This document shows positions 27,478 through 36,912 of a stretch of DNA of 64,000 bases, in pieces (position 1 is the first letter of the stretch; each line of letters opens with the position of its first letter). Both the position numbers and the translations under genes were made by a program. The notes under the pieces were generated by a model. It had not been told where the DNA came from, made no database searches, and saw only the letters and a list, made by a program, of their open reading frames with translations. The DNA comes from Streptomyces sp. MMG1121 (GTDB lineage: Bacteria > Actinomycetota > Actinomycetes > Streptomycetales > Streptomycetaceae). The DNA lies in NCBI RefSeq assembly GCF_001280015.1, contig NZ_LGDV01000201.1, forward strand, positions 310,001 to 374,000, written 5' to 3'.

Positions 27478-29565
27478 CTACCGGGCCGGAGCGGTCACCG
27501 TGTCGGGTGCCGGTACCGATGCCGGTCGCGGTGCCGGGGCGTACCCGGCGGGCCGGGTCGTGAAGGTGCCCCGGCCCTGGGTGCGGCTGCGCAACCGCGT
27601 GGCGTAGCCGAACAGTTCGGCCAGCGGCACGGTCGCGGTCACCGCGGCCGCGCCGCCACGCGTCTCGGAGCCGCCCACCCGGCCGCGCCGGGCGGCCAGG
27701 TCCCCGAGGACCGCGCCGACCGCGTCCTCGGGCACGGTGACCGTGACCTCGGCGACCGGTTCCAGCAGGGCCGTCGCGCAGGCGCGCAGGGCCGCGCGGA
27801 GCCCGAGCCGGCCGGCGGTGCGGAACGCCATGTCGGAGGAGTCCTTCACATGGGTGGAGCCGTCGGTGAGCGTGACCCGCAGCCCGGTCACCGGGTGCCC
27901 CTCGACCGGGCCCTCGGCGAGGGCGTCCCGGCATCCGGCCTCCACCGCGCGCACGAACTCCTGCGGCACCCGACCGCCGACCACGGCGGAGCGGAACACG
28001 AAGCCGGTGCCGCCGGCTTCGGGCCCGAGCGGCTCCACGTCGAGCACGACATGCGCGAACTGCCCGGCCCCGCCGTCCTGTTTGACGTGCCGGAACACGA
28101 ACCCGCTCACTCCCCCGACGACCGTCTCGCGGTACGCGACCCGCGGCCGGCCCACGCCGACCTCCGGTCCCCCGGCACGGCGGATCTTCTCCACCGCGAC
28201 CTCCAGATGGAGTTCGCCCATCCCGGACAGCACGGTCTGCCCGGTCTCGGTGTCGGTGCGCACCACCAGCGAGGGGTCCTCCTCCGCCAGCCGGGCCAGC
28301 GCCGCCGCCAGCCGGCCGGTGTCGGTGGCCCGCCGGGCCTCGACCGCGACGGACACCACGGGCTCGGCGGCGACGGGCGGCTCCAGCAGCAGCGGCGCGC
28401 CGGGGTCGCACAGGGTGGAGCCGGCCCGCGCCGACTTCACGCCGGCGAGCGCCACGATGTCCCCGGCGACCGCCCGGTCGAGCTGGACGTGCCGGTCCGC
28501 CATGACCCGCAGGATGCGCGCCACGCGCTCGGTGCGTCCGCTGCCCTGCTCCCGCACGGTGTCTCCTTTCTCGAGGGTGCCCGAGTAGACGCGCACATGG
28601 GCGAGCCGCCCGGTGGCGCTCGCGTTCACCTTGAACACCAGCCCCGCGAACGGGGCTTGGGGGTCGGCGGCCCGGCGCTCCACGGCGCCTTCGTGCTCGC
28701 CGCGTACGGCGGGCACGTCCAGCGGTGAGGGCAGAAAGGCGACGACCGCGTCCAGCAGCGGTTCGATGCCGCGGTTGCGGTAGGCGGAGCCGGCGAGGAC
28801 GACCACGCCCTCCCCGGTGCGGGTGAGGTCGCGCAGGGCGGCGGTGAGCGTGGTGGCGGACAGCGTGTCCCGGGCGCAGAACTCCTCCAGCGCGCCCGGA
28901 TGCAGCCCGGCCACCGTCTCCTCCAGCGCCCGGCGGCGTCGTACCGCCTCCTCCCGCAGCGGCTCGGGCACGGGCGCCGACACGGCCGTACCCGCACCGT
29001 CGCTCCAGGACAGCGCCCGCATCCGTACCAGATCGACGACACCGGTGAACGCCTCCTCGGCGCCGATCGGCAACTGGACGACCAGCGGTGCGGGGTGCAG
29101 TCGCTCCCGGATCGAGGCGACGGCCCGGTCGAGGTCGGCGCCCGCACGGTCCAGCTTGTTGACGAACGCGATGCGCGGCACGCCGTGCCGGTCGGCCTGC
29201 CGCCACACCGACTCGCTCTGCGGCTCGACCCCGGCGACGGCGTCGAACACGGCGATGGCCCCGTCGAGGACGCGCAACGAGCGCTCGACCTCGTCGGCGA
29301 AGTCGACGTGGCCGGGGGTGTCGATGAGGTTGACGCGGTGACCGTCCCACGTACAACTGACCGCGGCGGCGAAGATGGTGATGCCGCGGTCGCGTTCCTG
29401 CGGGTCGAAGTCGGTGACGGTGGTGCCGTCGTGCACCTCGCCCCGCTTGTGGGTGGTGCCCGTCGCGTACAGGATCCGTTCGGTGACGGTGGTCTTGCCC
29501 GCGTCGACGTGGGCGAGGATGCCGAGGTTGCGGACGGCGGCGAGGGTGGTGGTGTGCGTGCGCAC
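27478..29565 (-). CDS. Stand-alone elongation factor G paralogue
   Basis: A 695-residue translational GTPase with all EF-G G-boxes: G1 [10 protein letters not shown]2 DRGITI, G3 DTPGH, G4 NKLD. It also has domains II-V ([17 protein letters not shown] in domain [17 protein letters not shown] in domain IV). The start is GTG 29565. It is not beside rpsL, rpsG or tuf, and its domain IV is more diverged than housekeeping EF-G. Paralogues like this act in translocation or recycling under stress, or as ribosome-protection relatives of Tet(M). The specific role here is unknown. Confidence 0.88.
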   Translation of the reverse strand: MRTHTTTLAAVRNLGILAHVDAGKTTVTERILYATGTTHKRGEVHDGTTVTDFDPQERDRGITIFAAAVSCTWDGHRVNLIDTPGHVDFADEVERSLRVLDGAIAVFDAVAGVEPQSESVWRQADRHGVPRIAFVNKLDRAGADLDRAVASIRERLHPAPLVVQLPIGAEEAFTGVVDLVRMRALSWSDGAGTAVSAPVPEPLREEAVRRRRALEETVAGLHPGALEEFCARDTLSATTLTAALRDLTRTGEGVVVLAGSAYRNRGIEPLLDAVVAFLPSPLDVPAVRGEHEGAVERRAADPQAPFAGLVFKVNASATGRLAHVRVYSGTLEKGDTVREQGSGRTERVARILRVMADRHVQLDRAVAGDIVALAGVKSARAGSTLCDPGAPLLLEPPVAAEPVVSVAVEARRATDTGRLAAALARLAEEDPSLVVRTDTETGQTVLSGMGELHLEVAVEKIRRAGGPEVGVGRPRVAYRETVVGGVSGFVFRHVKQDGGAGQFAHVVLDVEPLGPEAGGTGFVFRSAVVGGRVPQEFVRAVEAGCRDALAEGPVEGHPVTGLRVTLTDGSTHVKDSSDMAFRTAGRLGLRAALRACATALLEPVAEVTVTVPEDAVGAVLGDLAARRGRVGGSETRGGAAAVTATVPLAELFGYATRLRSRTQGRGTFTTRPAGYAPAPRPASVPAPDTVTAPAR

Positions 29566-29949
29566 GGCCCTGGGCCTTTCTGCGGTTCGGGGAAAAGGGC
29601 AGCGCGATTCACCCGTGCGTCCGCGAAAGCACCGACGGCCCCGGCCGTCGGCGTGGGCCGGTACGGCAGAGCAGGGCAGGTCAGCGGGGCGTCACGGGGT
29701 CCGGTGCCGGCCGCGCAGCGGGCACCGGCCGGACGAGGACACCAGGATCACCTCGTACCGGGAACGGGGAGCGACGACAGCGGTGCGTGTGCGCACGGTC
29801 GGGCTCCCCTCGGTGTCAGGTGATGACGGGCGCCGTCGTACGGTCGCGGCGCCCTGTACGCCACGACGGTACGAGACGGAGCCGGCCGGGGCACGCCATT
29901 TTCCCGGCGCGCCCGGTCGGCCGATCCGGTCGCCGGTTCCGGCAGTTGC

Positions 29950-30150
29950 CGTCGTCAGGGGCTGTGCCACGCCGGTGAGGGCGGCGGACCAGCGGCGCGG
30001 CAGGAGGACGGCCGTCGCCGCGAGACCGGTGAACAGGCCGAGCCGGATGCCGACGGCCCGCAGGTCGAGGGCGTGGGCGAGGAGCCAGGCCGCGGGGAGT
30101 CCGACGATCCAGTGGCCGATGACGGTGACACGGAAACCGCTCCCGGTGTC
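29950..30150 (-). pseudogene. MATE efflux transporter, C-terminal remnant
   Basis: One minus-strand frame reads GFRVTVIGHWIVGLPAAW, then LLAHALDLRAVGIRLGLFTGLAATAVLLPRRW. This matches the last helices of NorM/MATE exporters. There is no start and no upstream part: the frame breaks into unrelated sequence near 30150. The stretch from 29566 to 29949 holds nothing I recognise. Confidence 0.6.
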
Positions 30151-30159
30151 GTGGGGTCC

Positions 30160-30317
30160 GCGCGGGAGCCCGGCCGCGCACGGAACCCGGCACGACCCTC
30201 GTCCTGGTCTCCCGCGAACACCGCCTGATCGCCCGCTGCACCGACACCGCGCACCTGCTGGAGTCGGGCCGGATCACCACCGGCGACCCGACGGCGGACC
30301 CCGTGCCGGCGGGGTGA
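30160..30317 (+). pseudogene. ABC-transporter ATPase, C-terminal remnant
   Basis: From about 30180 the plus strand reads GTTLVLVSREHRLIARCTDT then AHLLESGRITTGDP and a stop at 30315-30317. This is the D-loop-to-H-loop end of an ABC ATPase (compare LVLVSHE-x-LIA). Walker A, Walker B and the signature motif are gone. It directly abuts the MATE remnant on the other strand, so two rearranged fragments are joined here. Confidence 0.6.
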
Positions 30318-30337
30318 GCCGCCCGCCACAAGGCGGA

Positions 30338-31294
30338 TCAGCCCCCTCGGGTGACTCTCCGCTGTGCCTGCTCGAACGCGGTCAGAGGGTCGCCGCCGGC
30401 CTGCCAGGGCCAAGGGGTGACGATGCCGCCGAGCATCTCGAAGGCCGCCCGGGCCTCGTCGCGCCGGTCGGCGGCCATCAGCGCGTAGGCGAGGATGTTG
30501 AGGTCGGCACGTGCCCGCGCGTGACGCAGGAATCCCGGCTGCACCCAGGTGTGGGCCACACGGTCCAGGGCCTGGGCACCATTCGTCTGGGACCAGTGAT
30601 TGCGCGCCACCAGCGCTTCGAAACCGCCCCGGTCGAGGACGGCGTGGTACTGGAAGACCTGGGCGGTGAGTTCCGTCGCCGCGCAGGGCGCGTTCGCGGG
30701 CATACGAGCGCGCAGGGCGTCCACGAACTCCAGAACCTGCATCCGCGACCCCGCCTCCTCCGGGGTGAGATAGCTCAGCATGGTGAGGTAGGCCTCACGG
30801 TTCCAGCGGTCGCGCGCGAGCACCTCGTTCCAGACACCGAACACCTGCGGCTGCTCCCGGCGCTCCAGGCGCGCCGCCCTCAGGACGACCACCCAGGGGG
30901 TGGGGTCCTCGGGGGTGAGTTCGGCGGCCCGGAAACAGTTGTCGATCACACCGGCCGCGTCTTCCAGACTCCCCCGGGAGCCCGCGCGTACCACCTCGCT
31001 CCACGCGTACAGCACGAGTGCGTTCGCGTTGCGCGGCTCGCGCGTGGCCCAGGAGCGGGGCAGCCTCGATCCGGCCAGGAACTCCGCCAGGACGCCCATG
31101 CGGTGCGCTCGACGGTCCCAGTCGTCCGCGTCCTGCTCCAGGAGACGGGACATCTGTGCCACGCACATGTCCGTCATAGCGATCGCGCTCGTCCTCGTGG
31201 TCGCCAGCAGGTTCTTCATCAGCTTGCCCAGATCCTCGTCGTCGAGTTCCGGGGCAAGGCGGGGTCTTCTGCGGCGATTCGAAAGAAATGCCAT
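30338..31294 (-). CDS. Hypothetical helical-repeat (TPR-like) protein
   Basis: A 318-residue soluble protein without signal peptide or membrane helices. It begins with a basic stretch (MAFLSNRRRRPRLAP) and then reads as paired helices with TPR-like spacing (ALVLYAWSEVVRAGSRGSLEDAAGVIDNCFRAAELTPEDPTPWVVVLRAARLE). No Shine-Dalgarno precedes ATG 31294. I cannot name a family more exactly. It precedes the Imm49-like gene's 3' side on the same strand with 107 bp between. Confidence 0.72.
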   Translation of the reverse strand: MAFLSNRRRRPRLAPELDDEDLGKLMKNLLATTRTSAIAMTDMCVAQMSRLLEQDADDWDRRAHRMGVLAEFLAGSRLPRSWATREPRNANALVLYAWSEVVRAGSRGSLEDAAGVIDNCFRAAELTPEDPTPWVVVLRAARLERREQPQVFGVWNEVLARDRWNREAYLTMLSYLTPEEAGSRMQVLEFVDALRARMPANAPCAATELTAQVFQYHAVLDRGGFEALVARNHWSQTNGAQALDRVAHTWVQPGFLRHARARADLNILAYALMAADRRDEARAAFEMLGGIVTPWPWQAGGDPLTAFEQAQRRVTRGG

Positions 31295-31401
31295 GCGGGG
31301 AGGCTAAGGGGGACGAGGAATCACACAAGACCTCAGCCAAGATCGTTATGGATTACTCGTTTCACCTGGGCCACTGGCGCCTGCCGCGGCGCGTTCCTGG
31401 T

Positions 31402-33087
31402 TCAGGCCGGGGGGATCACCTCGATCCGTTCGCGGTTGAGGAGGTACGCGGGCGCATACGGGAGATCCGTGGCGACGGGGAACCCGTGGTCGTAGGCGAT
31501 GCTCGCCATCGCGAGCGGTCCGAGGGCCACTCGGGCGCGCGGTGCCGTCGATGTGCCCCAGTAAGCGCCGTGGTCGGCGAGGGCTTCGGTCAGCGTCTTG
31601 GCGAAGGCGTCGTGGTCGCGTGCGATCAGGCGGTGGAACAGGGCGACCGGCTGGTAGTCGACGCGGTTCACGAAGTCCTTCGGCGCATGGGTCAGGGCCT
31701 CGGGCATGGATGTGTTCATCGTGGCGAGCAGCTTCTCCACGACGTCGTCCATGGGGCGCTCGCAGAAGTAGCTCTGCAGGGTGTCGATCCAGTGCACGAC
31801 GTACTCGTCGACGGTGTCGTCCCGGCTCAGGGTCGCCAGTGGCACCTGGCACAGCCGGCCGATCCGGTCCTTCTGGCGGCACACGATCGCGAGGTAGAGG
31901 GCGTCGAGCCAGGCGCGGGCGTCCGCGGGTGGTTCGGCGGATGTGGCGGGAAGCTGCCGCACGAGGTCCTCGCCCAGGTGGCATTCCTGCGGCTGCCCAC
32001 CGGTGAACAGCGCAGAGCCGAGTTGTACGGCGGTGGCCCACGCGTCCCATGTGTCGATGTGTGCGGCGCCGGGATCGGCGGCGCAGTGCGCGTGAGCGAG
32101 TACGACGGCGGAGGCGAACGCCTCGCCCAGTCCCGCCGGGGAACCGGCGAGGCGGGCTATCGACTCGGCCGTGGTGTGCGTGAGTTCCGTGACCTGCGAA
32201 GCCTCGGCCGTGCTGGCGGCGGCGAGACGGCCGGCGCGGTCGAGGCGGACCAGGCCCTTCATCAGACCGAGCAGATGCGGCGGCGGCTGAAGGGAGAAGG
32301 TTCGTGTGTCGGGGTCGATGACCGTGAGCGACGTCAGGCCGCCGCGGTGCCACCAGTAGACCCGCGGGGACAGCGCGCCCGGACCGTCCTCGTGGGCGCC
32401 CAACGCGTAGGAGGCGAGGCCGTTGACGGCGTCGACCACGGAGCCGTCGGTGATCGGGTGGTACGCCAGCAGGTGCCGGTTCGGTACGACGACGAGGGCA
32501 CCGGTGTCCGGGAGCGGCTCGCCGGTGATCTGCCGGGCCGCTGCGGACAGGAACAGCGCCTTGCTCGCGACGAACGGGGAGTCGCCGTACAGCGAGTGCA
32601 GCCTCGCCCGTCCCTCGATGGACACTTCCTCGTGCTCGACGGGTACGCGCATCAGGTTCGCGTACGCCGCCTGGCCCAGCTCTTCGAGCCCCGCACGCTC
32701 CACGTCGTCGTCGGTGAGGATCCGCACACTGGTGGGCCCGTCGAGGGCGTGGACGAAGACGAGTCCGTCGGCCACCACACGTGCGTACCGCATGGCTCCG
32801 GCGAGTTCGGGCGTGAGCGACTCGACGGGCAGCAGCCGGGCATGTACGTCCCGCAGCAACTCCTCGGCGCTCTCGCCTCCTGTGCTGGCCTGCCGCAAGC
32901 GGGCGAAGTGAGCGGCGACCAGCTCGGGCCAGCGGTCCTCCGGCACATCGCGGCACGCGTGGGCCAGGTTGGTGAGGGGATGGTCATGGCCGTCCCGCGC
33001 GTACGGGGCGGCGAGTGCCCGCAGTCGTGCCGCCTGAGCGGCCGTCAGCATCGGCAGAACGGGGTCAGGAGTGTTCTCTTGTTTCAC
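31402..33087 (-). CDS. Imm49-family immunity-like protein with N-terminal extension
   Basis: About 561 residues from GTG 33087; ATG 33117 is also possible and neither has a clear ribosome site. The C-terminal 250 residues match the Imm49 immunity family by pattern: DEYVVHWIDTLQSYF, FVNRVDYQPVALFHRLIARDHDAF, LALADHGAYWG-like and ALGPLAMASIAYDHGFPVATDLPYAPAYLL. Imm49 proteins neutralise polymorphic-toxin effectors. The N-terminal 300 residues (VHALDGPTSVRILTDDDVERAGL, YWWHRGGLTSLTVID) are a separate domain I do not recognise. No toxin gene lies next to it. Confidence 0.75.
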   Translation of the reverse strand: MKQENTPDPVLPMLTAAQAARLRALAAPYARDGHDHPLTNLAHACRDVPEDRWPELVAAHFARLRQASTGGESAEELLRDVHARLLPVESLTPELAGAMRYARVVADGLVFVHALDGPTSVRILTDDDVERAGLEELGQAAYANLMRVPVEHEEVSIEGRARLHSLYGDSPFVASKALFLSAAARQITGEPLPDTGALVVVPNRHLLAYHPITDGSVVDAVNGLASYALGAHEDGPGALSPRVYWWHRGGLTSLTVIDPDTRTFSLQPPPHLLGLMKGLVRLDRAGRLAAASTAEASQVTELTHTTAESIARLAGSPAGLGEAFASAVVLAHAHCAADPGAAHIDTWDAWATAVQLGSALFTGGQPQECHLGEDLVRQLPATSAEPPADARAWLDALYLAIVCRQKDRIGRLCQVPLATLSRDDTVDEYVVHWIDTLQSYFCERPMDDVVEKLLATMNTSMPEALTHAPKDFVNRVDYQPVALFHRLIARDHDAFAKTLTEALADHGAYWGTSTAPRARVALGPLAMASIAYDHGFPVATDLPYAPAYLLNRERIEVIPPA

Positions 33088-33193
33088 CCCCGCGAGTCTA
33101 TGAGGCACATATGACACTGTGAGGCCGCGGTCCGGTGCACACCACCGGGGTCGGTCCGTCGGCGAGGCCCGCTTCCACGAGGGGAATCCGGTA

Positions 33194-33450
33194 ATGCTGA
33201 CGTACCTTCACTTCCGTCTGGACTCCGGGTCGTTCGGGATCTGCGCTTTCGCGCAGATGACGGACGACCCCTTGTGGGTGGACGTCACCTCCCGTTCCTG
33301 TGGCCGCGGTGGACGAGGTTCCCGGCCTGGCGGCGCCGCTGTGTGACATCCGGGACGCGGGATGCGTGGCCCCGGACCCGGACAGCGAGGTGATGGACCC
33401 ACGCACCGGCGACGTGCTCACCGTCGCCGCCGCCTACTGGTCGCACGGCC
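33194..33450 (+). other. Possible broken coding fragment
   Basis: Between the Imm49-like gene and the hydrolase gene, ATG 33194 gives YLHFRLDSGSFGICAFAQMT, then DDPLWVDVTSRSCG, before losing plausible coding sense. A second frame from 33303 reads AVDEVPGLAAPLCDIRDAGCV, then APDPDSEVMDPRTGDVLTVAAAYWSHGPT. The two parts could be one small gene split by a frameshift. I do not recognise a family. The remaining bases to 33633 show nothing. Confidence 0.3.
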
Positions 33451-33633
33451 CGACTAGCGCGTCTTCCGCAGCGCCGGCGCCCTGCGCCGGTACGTCGCAC
33501 ACACACGCGCCGGGCACACGGCGGGATGACCACGAGACCCTGGACCGGACCATCACCCACGACGACGGGTACTCCCCTACTCCCGGCGGAGTAGTCACGG
33601 TGGCTCCCACCGCAGGATGACCGCGGGTGTGTC

Positions 33634-34749
33634 ATGGGCGATGCTGAAGCCGTGACAGCTGATCTTCGCCGAGCCGGGACCGGAGACGGGGACGGGACCG
33701 GAGACGGGGACGGGAACGCCTTTCCGGCATCCGCTCCGTCCCCGCTCCCCGTCGAGCGCACGCAGCGGCCACGCCGCTCCCGGCCGCGGCGGTGGCTGCG
33801 GCGCACCGCGCTGGTCTGTGCCGTCGTACTCGTGGCCGTCACAGCGGCCTCGTTCATCTACAACGGCGTCACGGCCGGGCGCGCCGCGCCGCCGCGGGGG
33901 CTCCGGTACGTGCAGGCGGCCGACATCCGTACGCGCTACCAGACCTGGGGTACGGCGGGCCCGCCGGTCGTCCTGGTGCACGGCGCCTTCGAGTCCGTGG
34001 ACACCTGGTCGCGCCTCGCCCCGCTGCTCGCCCGCGACCACCGGGTGTACGCGCTCGACCTGACGGGCGACGGCTACAGCGACCACCACGGCCCGTACAC
34101 CGTCGACCATTTCACCCAGCAGCTCCTGGGCTTCCTGGACGCCATGCACCTCGGCGGTCCGGGCGAGCGCCCGCTGCTGGTGGGGCACTCCAGCGGAGCC
34201 GCCGTGGTCACCGAGGCGGCCTTGCGGGCCCCCGGCCGGCTGGGGGGTGTGATGCTCCTCGACGGCGACGCCCTCGACACGGGTGCCGGGCCGCCGCCGG
34301 CCTTCAAGTACGTGCTGATCGACCCGTACCGCACCAGCCTGCTGCGGCTCGGGCTCGGCATCGACGCCGTGATCCGCAGCCTGTACGACGCACAGTGCGG
34401 ACCTGCCTGTCCGCGCCTGGACGCCGCCGGTCTGGATCAGTGGCGGCGCCCGCTCCGGGTGCCGGGCGCGGAGGGCGCACTCTGGAGCATGCTGGCCGCG
34501 GGCGTGCCGGGCCTGCCCGCGGACCAGGTGGCGCGGCTCGCCGGGGTGCGCCTGCCCAAGTCGGTGGTGTTCGGCGCCCAGGACGACGTGTTCACCCGGC
34601 AGACTCCGCGGGAGACCGCCCGGCGCATCGGCGCACCACCCGCGACGCTCGTCCCGGGTGCCCGGCATCTGACGATGATCTCCAGCCCCGAGGCGGTCGC
34701 GACGGCCGTGGACAGACTCACGGCGGCATCGATCGCGGCATCTCGGTGA
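33634..34749 (+). CDS. Membrane-anchored alpha/beta hydrolase
   Basis: A 371-residue protein. A cytoplasmic N-terminus of about 55 residues carries a duplicated GTGDGD unit encoded by an 18-bp tandem repeat at 33679-33714. One membrane helix follows (TALVCAVVLVAVTAASFIY) and then an extracellular alpha/beta hydrolase. The oxyanion motif is VLVHGAFES, the nucleophile elbow GHSSG and the late His in GARHLTM; the acid is probably in FGAQDDVF. GTG 33652 is an alternative start. The substrate is unknown; it resembles proline-iminopeptidase and epoxide-hydrolase-like members. Confidence 0.85.
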   Translation: MGDAEAVTADLRRAGTGDGDGTGDGDGNAFPASAPSPLPVERTQRPRRSRPRRWLRRTALVCAVVLVAVTAASFIYNGVTAGRAAPPRGLRYVQAADIRTRYQTWGTAGPPVVLVHGAFESVDTWSRLAPLLARDHRVYALDLTGDGYSDHHGPYTVDHFTQQLLGFLDAMHLGGPGERPLLVGHSSGAAVVTEAALRAPGRLGGVMLLDGDALDTGAGPPPAFKYVLIDPYRTSLLRLGLGIDAVIRSLYDAQCGPACPRLDAAGLDQWRRPLRVPGAEGALWSMLAAGVPGLPADQVARLAGVRLPKSVVFGAQDDVFTRQTPRETARRIGAPPATLVPGARHLTMISSPEAVATAVDRLTAASIAASR

Positions 34750-34875
34750 CCCCACCGCTGCCCCGGCCGACAAGCTGGGCACTACCGTCCCGGGCTCGTA
34801 GGCCCATCGACCGCGGCCTCAGGAGTGCCTCCCTGTCGAGCACCGTTGCGCCTCACGAGCCGGGGACTCAGCGGT

Positions 34876-36354
34876 TCAGCCGGACCGACGCGCGAGTGGA
34901 CGTCCCCGCGGCGTCGCGCCGGCGGACGGTCCCGGCAGCCCCGCCCGCCTCGCACCACCCCGGCGCCGCACAAGTACCGCGGCCTCCCAGGACATGGCGG
35001 CGAAGACCGTCAGGGACAGCAGCAGGTAGAACACGTAGAGCTTGTGCAGGTCGTCGAGGACGTACCAGACCGACGCGGTGGCACAGAACCAGAAAGCGAC
35101 CAGTGAGCCGGCGCCGCCCTCCTTGGTGCGTGCCACGCTGACGAGGCAACAGGCGGCGGTCAGACCCAGCAGTGCGGCGATCCCGATGTACGAGTGGGCC
35201 CATCCGTCATTGGCGCGCCGCAGTTCGGAGTTGACCGCCACGGCCTCGGCCACGGGCCCCCAGCCGACCGCGCACGACAGGCGTGTTGACCACGGCAGTG
35301 CCACCAGGCCCAACAGGCCGGCCCCGGTGGCGACCCAGCCGAAGTGCGCTGTGTCCACCACTTGACCGCGTGCGCACAGCAGCGACAGCAGGCATCCCAG
35401 CAGGGCCAAGGCACCGTCGGCCCCGGCGCGCGAGACGAACCTGTGGCGAAGCGCGGGTCGGCTTCCGGAGCGCGTCGTCGAGGGAAGGGGCGCGGGGGCC
35501 CGAGCCGTCTCCATGGCGGAGTGGGCCAGGGCGTCGGCGAGGGCGGCGCCCATCTGCCTCGCGTCGGCGAATCGTTCCCTCGGATCCTTGCGCAGGGCCC
35601 GCTGAATCACCGCCTCCACCGTCGGCGGCACCTGCGAGCGGAGCCGGGAGACCGGCTCGGGTTCGGCGAACAGGTGCTGATGCATGACGGCGAACGACGA
35701 CTCCCCGCGGAACGGGGGCTGCCCCGTCAGCAGTTCGTGCAGCAGACACCCCATGGCGTACAGATCGGCCCGGTGGTCGATCTCCGCCCCGCTGATCTGC
35801 TCAGGCGAAAGGTAGGCGGGGGTGCCTATGGCGGCGCCGCTGCCGGTGATGCGGGTGGCGGTCTCGGTGAAGGCTTTGGCGATGCCGAAGTCGAGGACCT
35901 TCACGGTGCCGGGGCCGGTGCGCATGATGTTCGAGGGTTTGATGTCCCTGTGCACGATTCCGTGTTCGTGGCTGTGCTGCAGCGCGTCCAGCACGGCACA
36001 TGCCATGGTGATCGCCTCGGCGACGGGCAGGGGGCCGTCGCACATGGCATCGGCGAGGGTCGTGCCCTGTACGTACTCCATCACCAGATAGGGCCGTGGG
36101 CCGTCCGGGTCGGCCTCCTCGCCCACGTCGTGGATGGTGGCCACGGCGGGATGGTTCAGTGCGGCCGCCGCGTGTGCCTCGCGTCGGAAGCGGGCCCGTG
36201 ACTGCGGATCGTGGGCCAACGCCGAGGAGAGCAGCTTGACTGCGACGGTGCGGCGCAGCTGCCGGTCCACTCCCCGATGGACCGTTCCCATGCCGCCCTG
36301 CCCAAGCCTCTCGACCAGCTCGTACCGGTCGCTGAGAACCTTCTCCCGCCCCAC
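34876..36354 (-). CDS. Membrane Ser/Thr protein kinase (PknB-type kinase domain)
   Basis: A 492-residue kinase with LGQGGMGTVHRG (P-loop), VAVKLL (Lys), HRDIKPSN (catalytic loop), DFGIAKAF and GTPAYLSPEQ across residues 10-265. A Pro/Ser linker follows, then five to six membrane helices (ALALLGCLLSLLCARG to YVFYLLLSLTVFAAMSWEAAVL). GTG 36354 is preferred because GGGGAGG lies six bases upstream; longer readings lack one. It has no PASTA or sensor domain, so the membrane part may be the sensor. It is divergent from the aerolysin-like gene. Confidence 0.9.
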   Translation of the reverse strand: MGREKVLSDRYELVERLGQGGMGTVHRGVDRQLRRTVAVKLLSSALAHDPQSRARFRREAHAAAALNHPAVATIHDVGEEADPDGPRPYLVMEYVQGTTLADAMCDGPLPVAEAITMACAVLDALQHSHEHGIVHRDIKPSNIMRTGPGTVKVLDFGIAKAFTETATRITGSGAAIGTPAYLSPEQISGAEIDHRADLYAMGCLLHELLTGQPPFRGESSFAVMHQHLFAEPEPVSRLRSQVPPTVEAVIQRALRKDPRERFADARQMGAALADALAHSAMETARAPAPLPSTTRSGSRPALRHRFVSRAGADGALALLGCLLSLLCARGQVVDTAHFGWVATGAGLLGLVALPWSTRLSCAVGWGPVAEAVAVNSELRRANDGWAHSYIGIAALLGLTAACCLVSVARTKEGGAGSLVAFWFCATASVWYVLDDLHKLYVFYLLLSLTVFAAMSWEAAVLVRRRGGARRAGLPGPSAGATPRGRPLARRSG

Positions 36355-36912
36355 TCGCGCCTCCCCGTGCATCAGCAACCCGACGAAGCTTACGACGCCC
36401 GCACACATCCGCAGACCCGCGACCAGGGTCGCGGCCCAGGCGGCCGGTCTCCCTACCAGGCCGGCGACCTGAGGACGGGCACGGCCGGACGCATCGGGTA
36501 CTCACCCTGGCTCCGGCCGGCATACGCGCACACCCCTGCGTCGCCGTACGGGCGGCCGCGCCTGCCGGAATGCCCCTGCGCGGCGGAGTCGAACATGTGG
36601 CTGAGGCCAAAACGAGGCGGAAGGGGCGGGTCCGGCACCGCCGGCAGCCACGGGACCGCGGATCCGGACACCTCGCGCGCCCGGCGGTGCCGACCGCCGC
36701 GGCACCGCACCGGCGGATCTTGGCCCCGAGGATCAAGGAGCAGCGTCCGCGGGGGCGGCGGACAGACCCGGGGCCGCGCCCACCCTCATGTGATCAAACG
36801 CCTGGTCAGCGGCTTCTGTCCGGTTCTCACCAGGTGGCGAGTTCGGCTCGGTGCTCGTCCGCCACCGGATGCGTAGCGTCACCGGCCTGCGACGCAGGGA
36901 GGTCTGAGGAGC
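36355..36912. other. Intergenic region between kinase and aerolysin-like gene, no gene seen
   Basis: This 558-bp stretch must hold the two divergent promoters. I see no convincing coding frame, repeat or terminator in it. A good ribosome site, GAGGTCTGAGGAGC, precedes ATG 36913. Confidence 0.6.
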
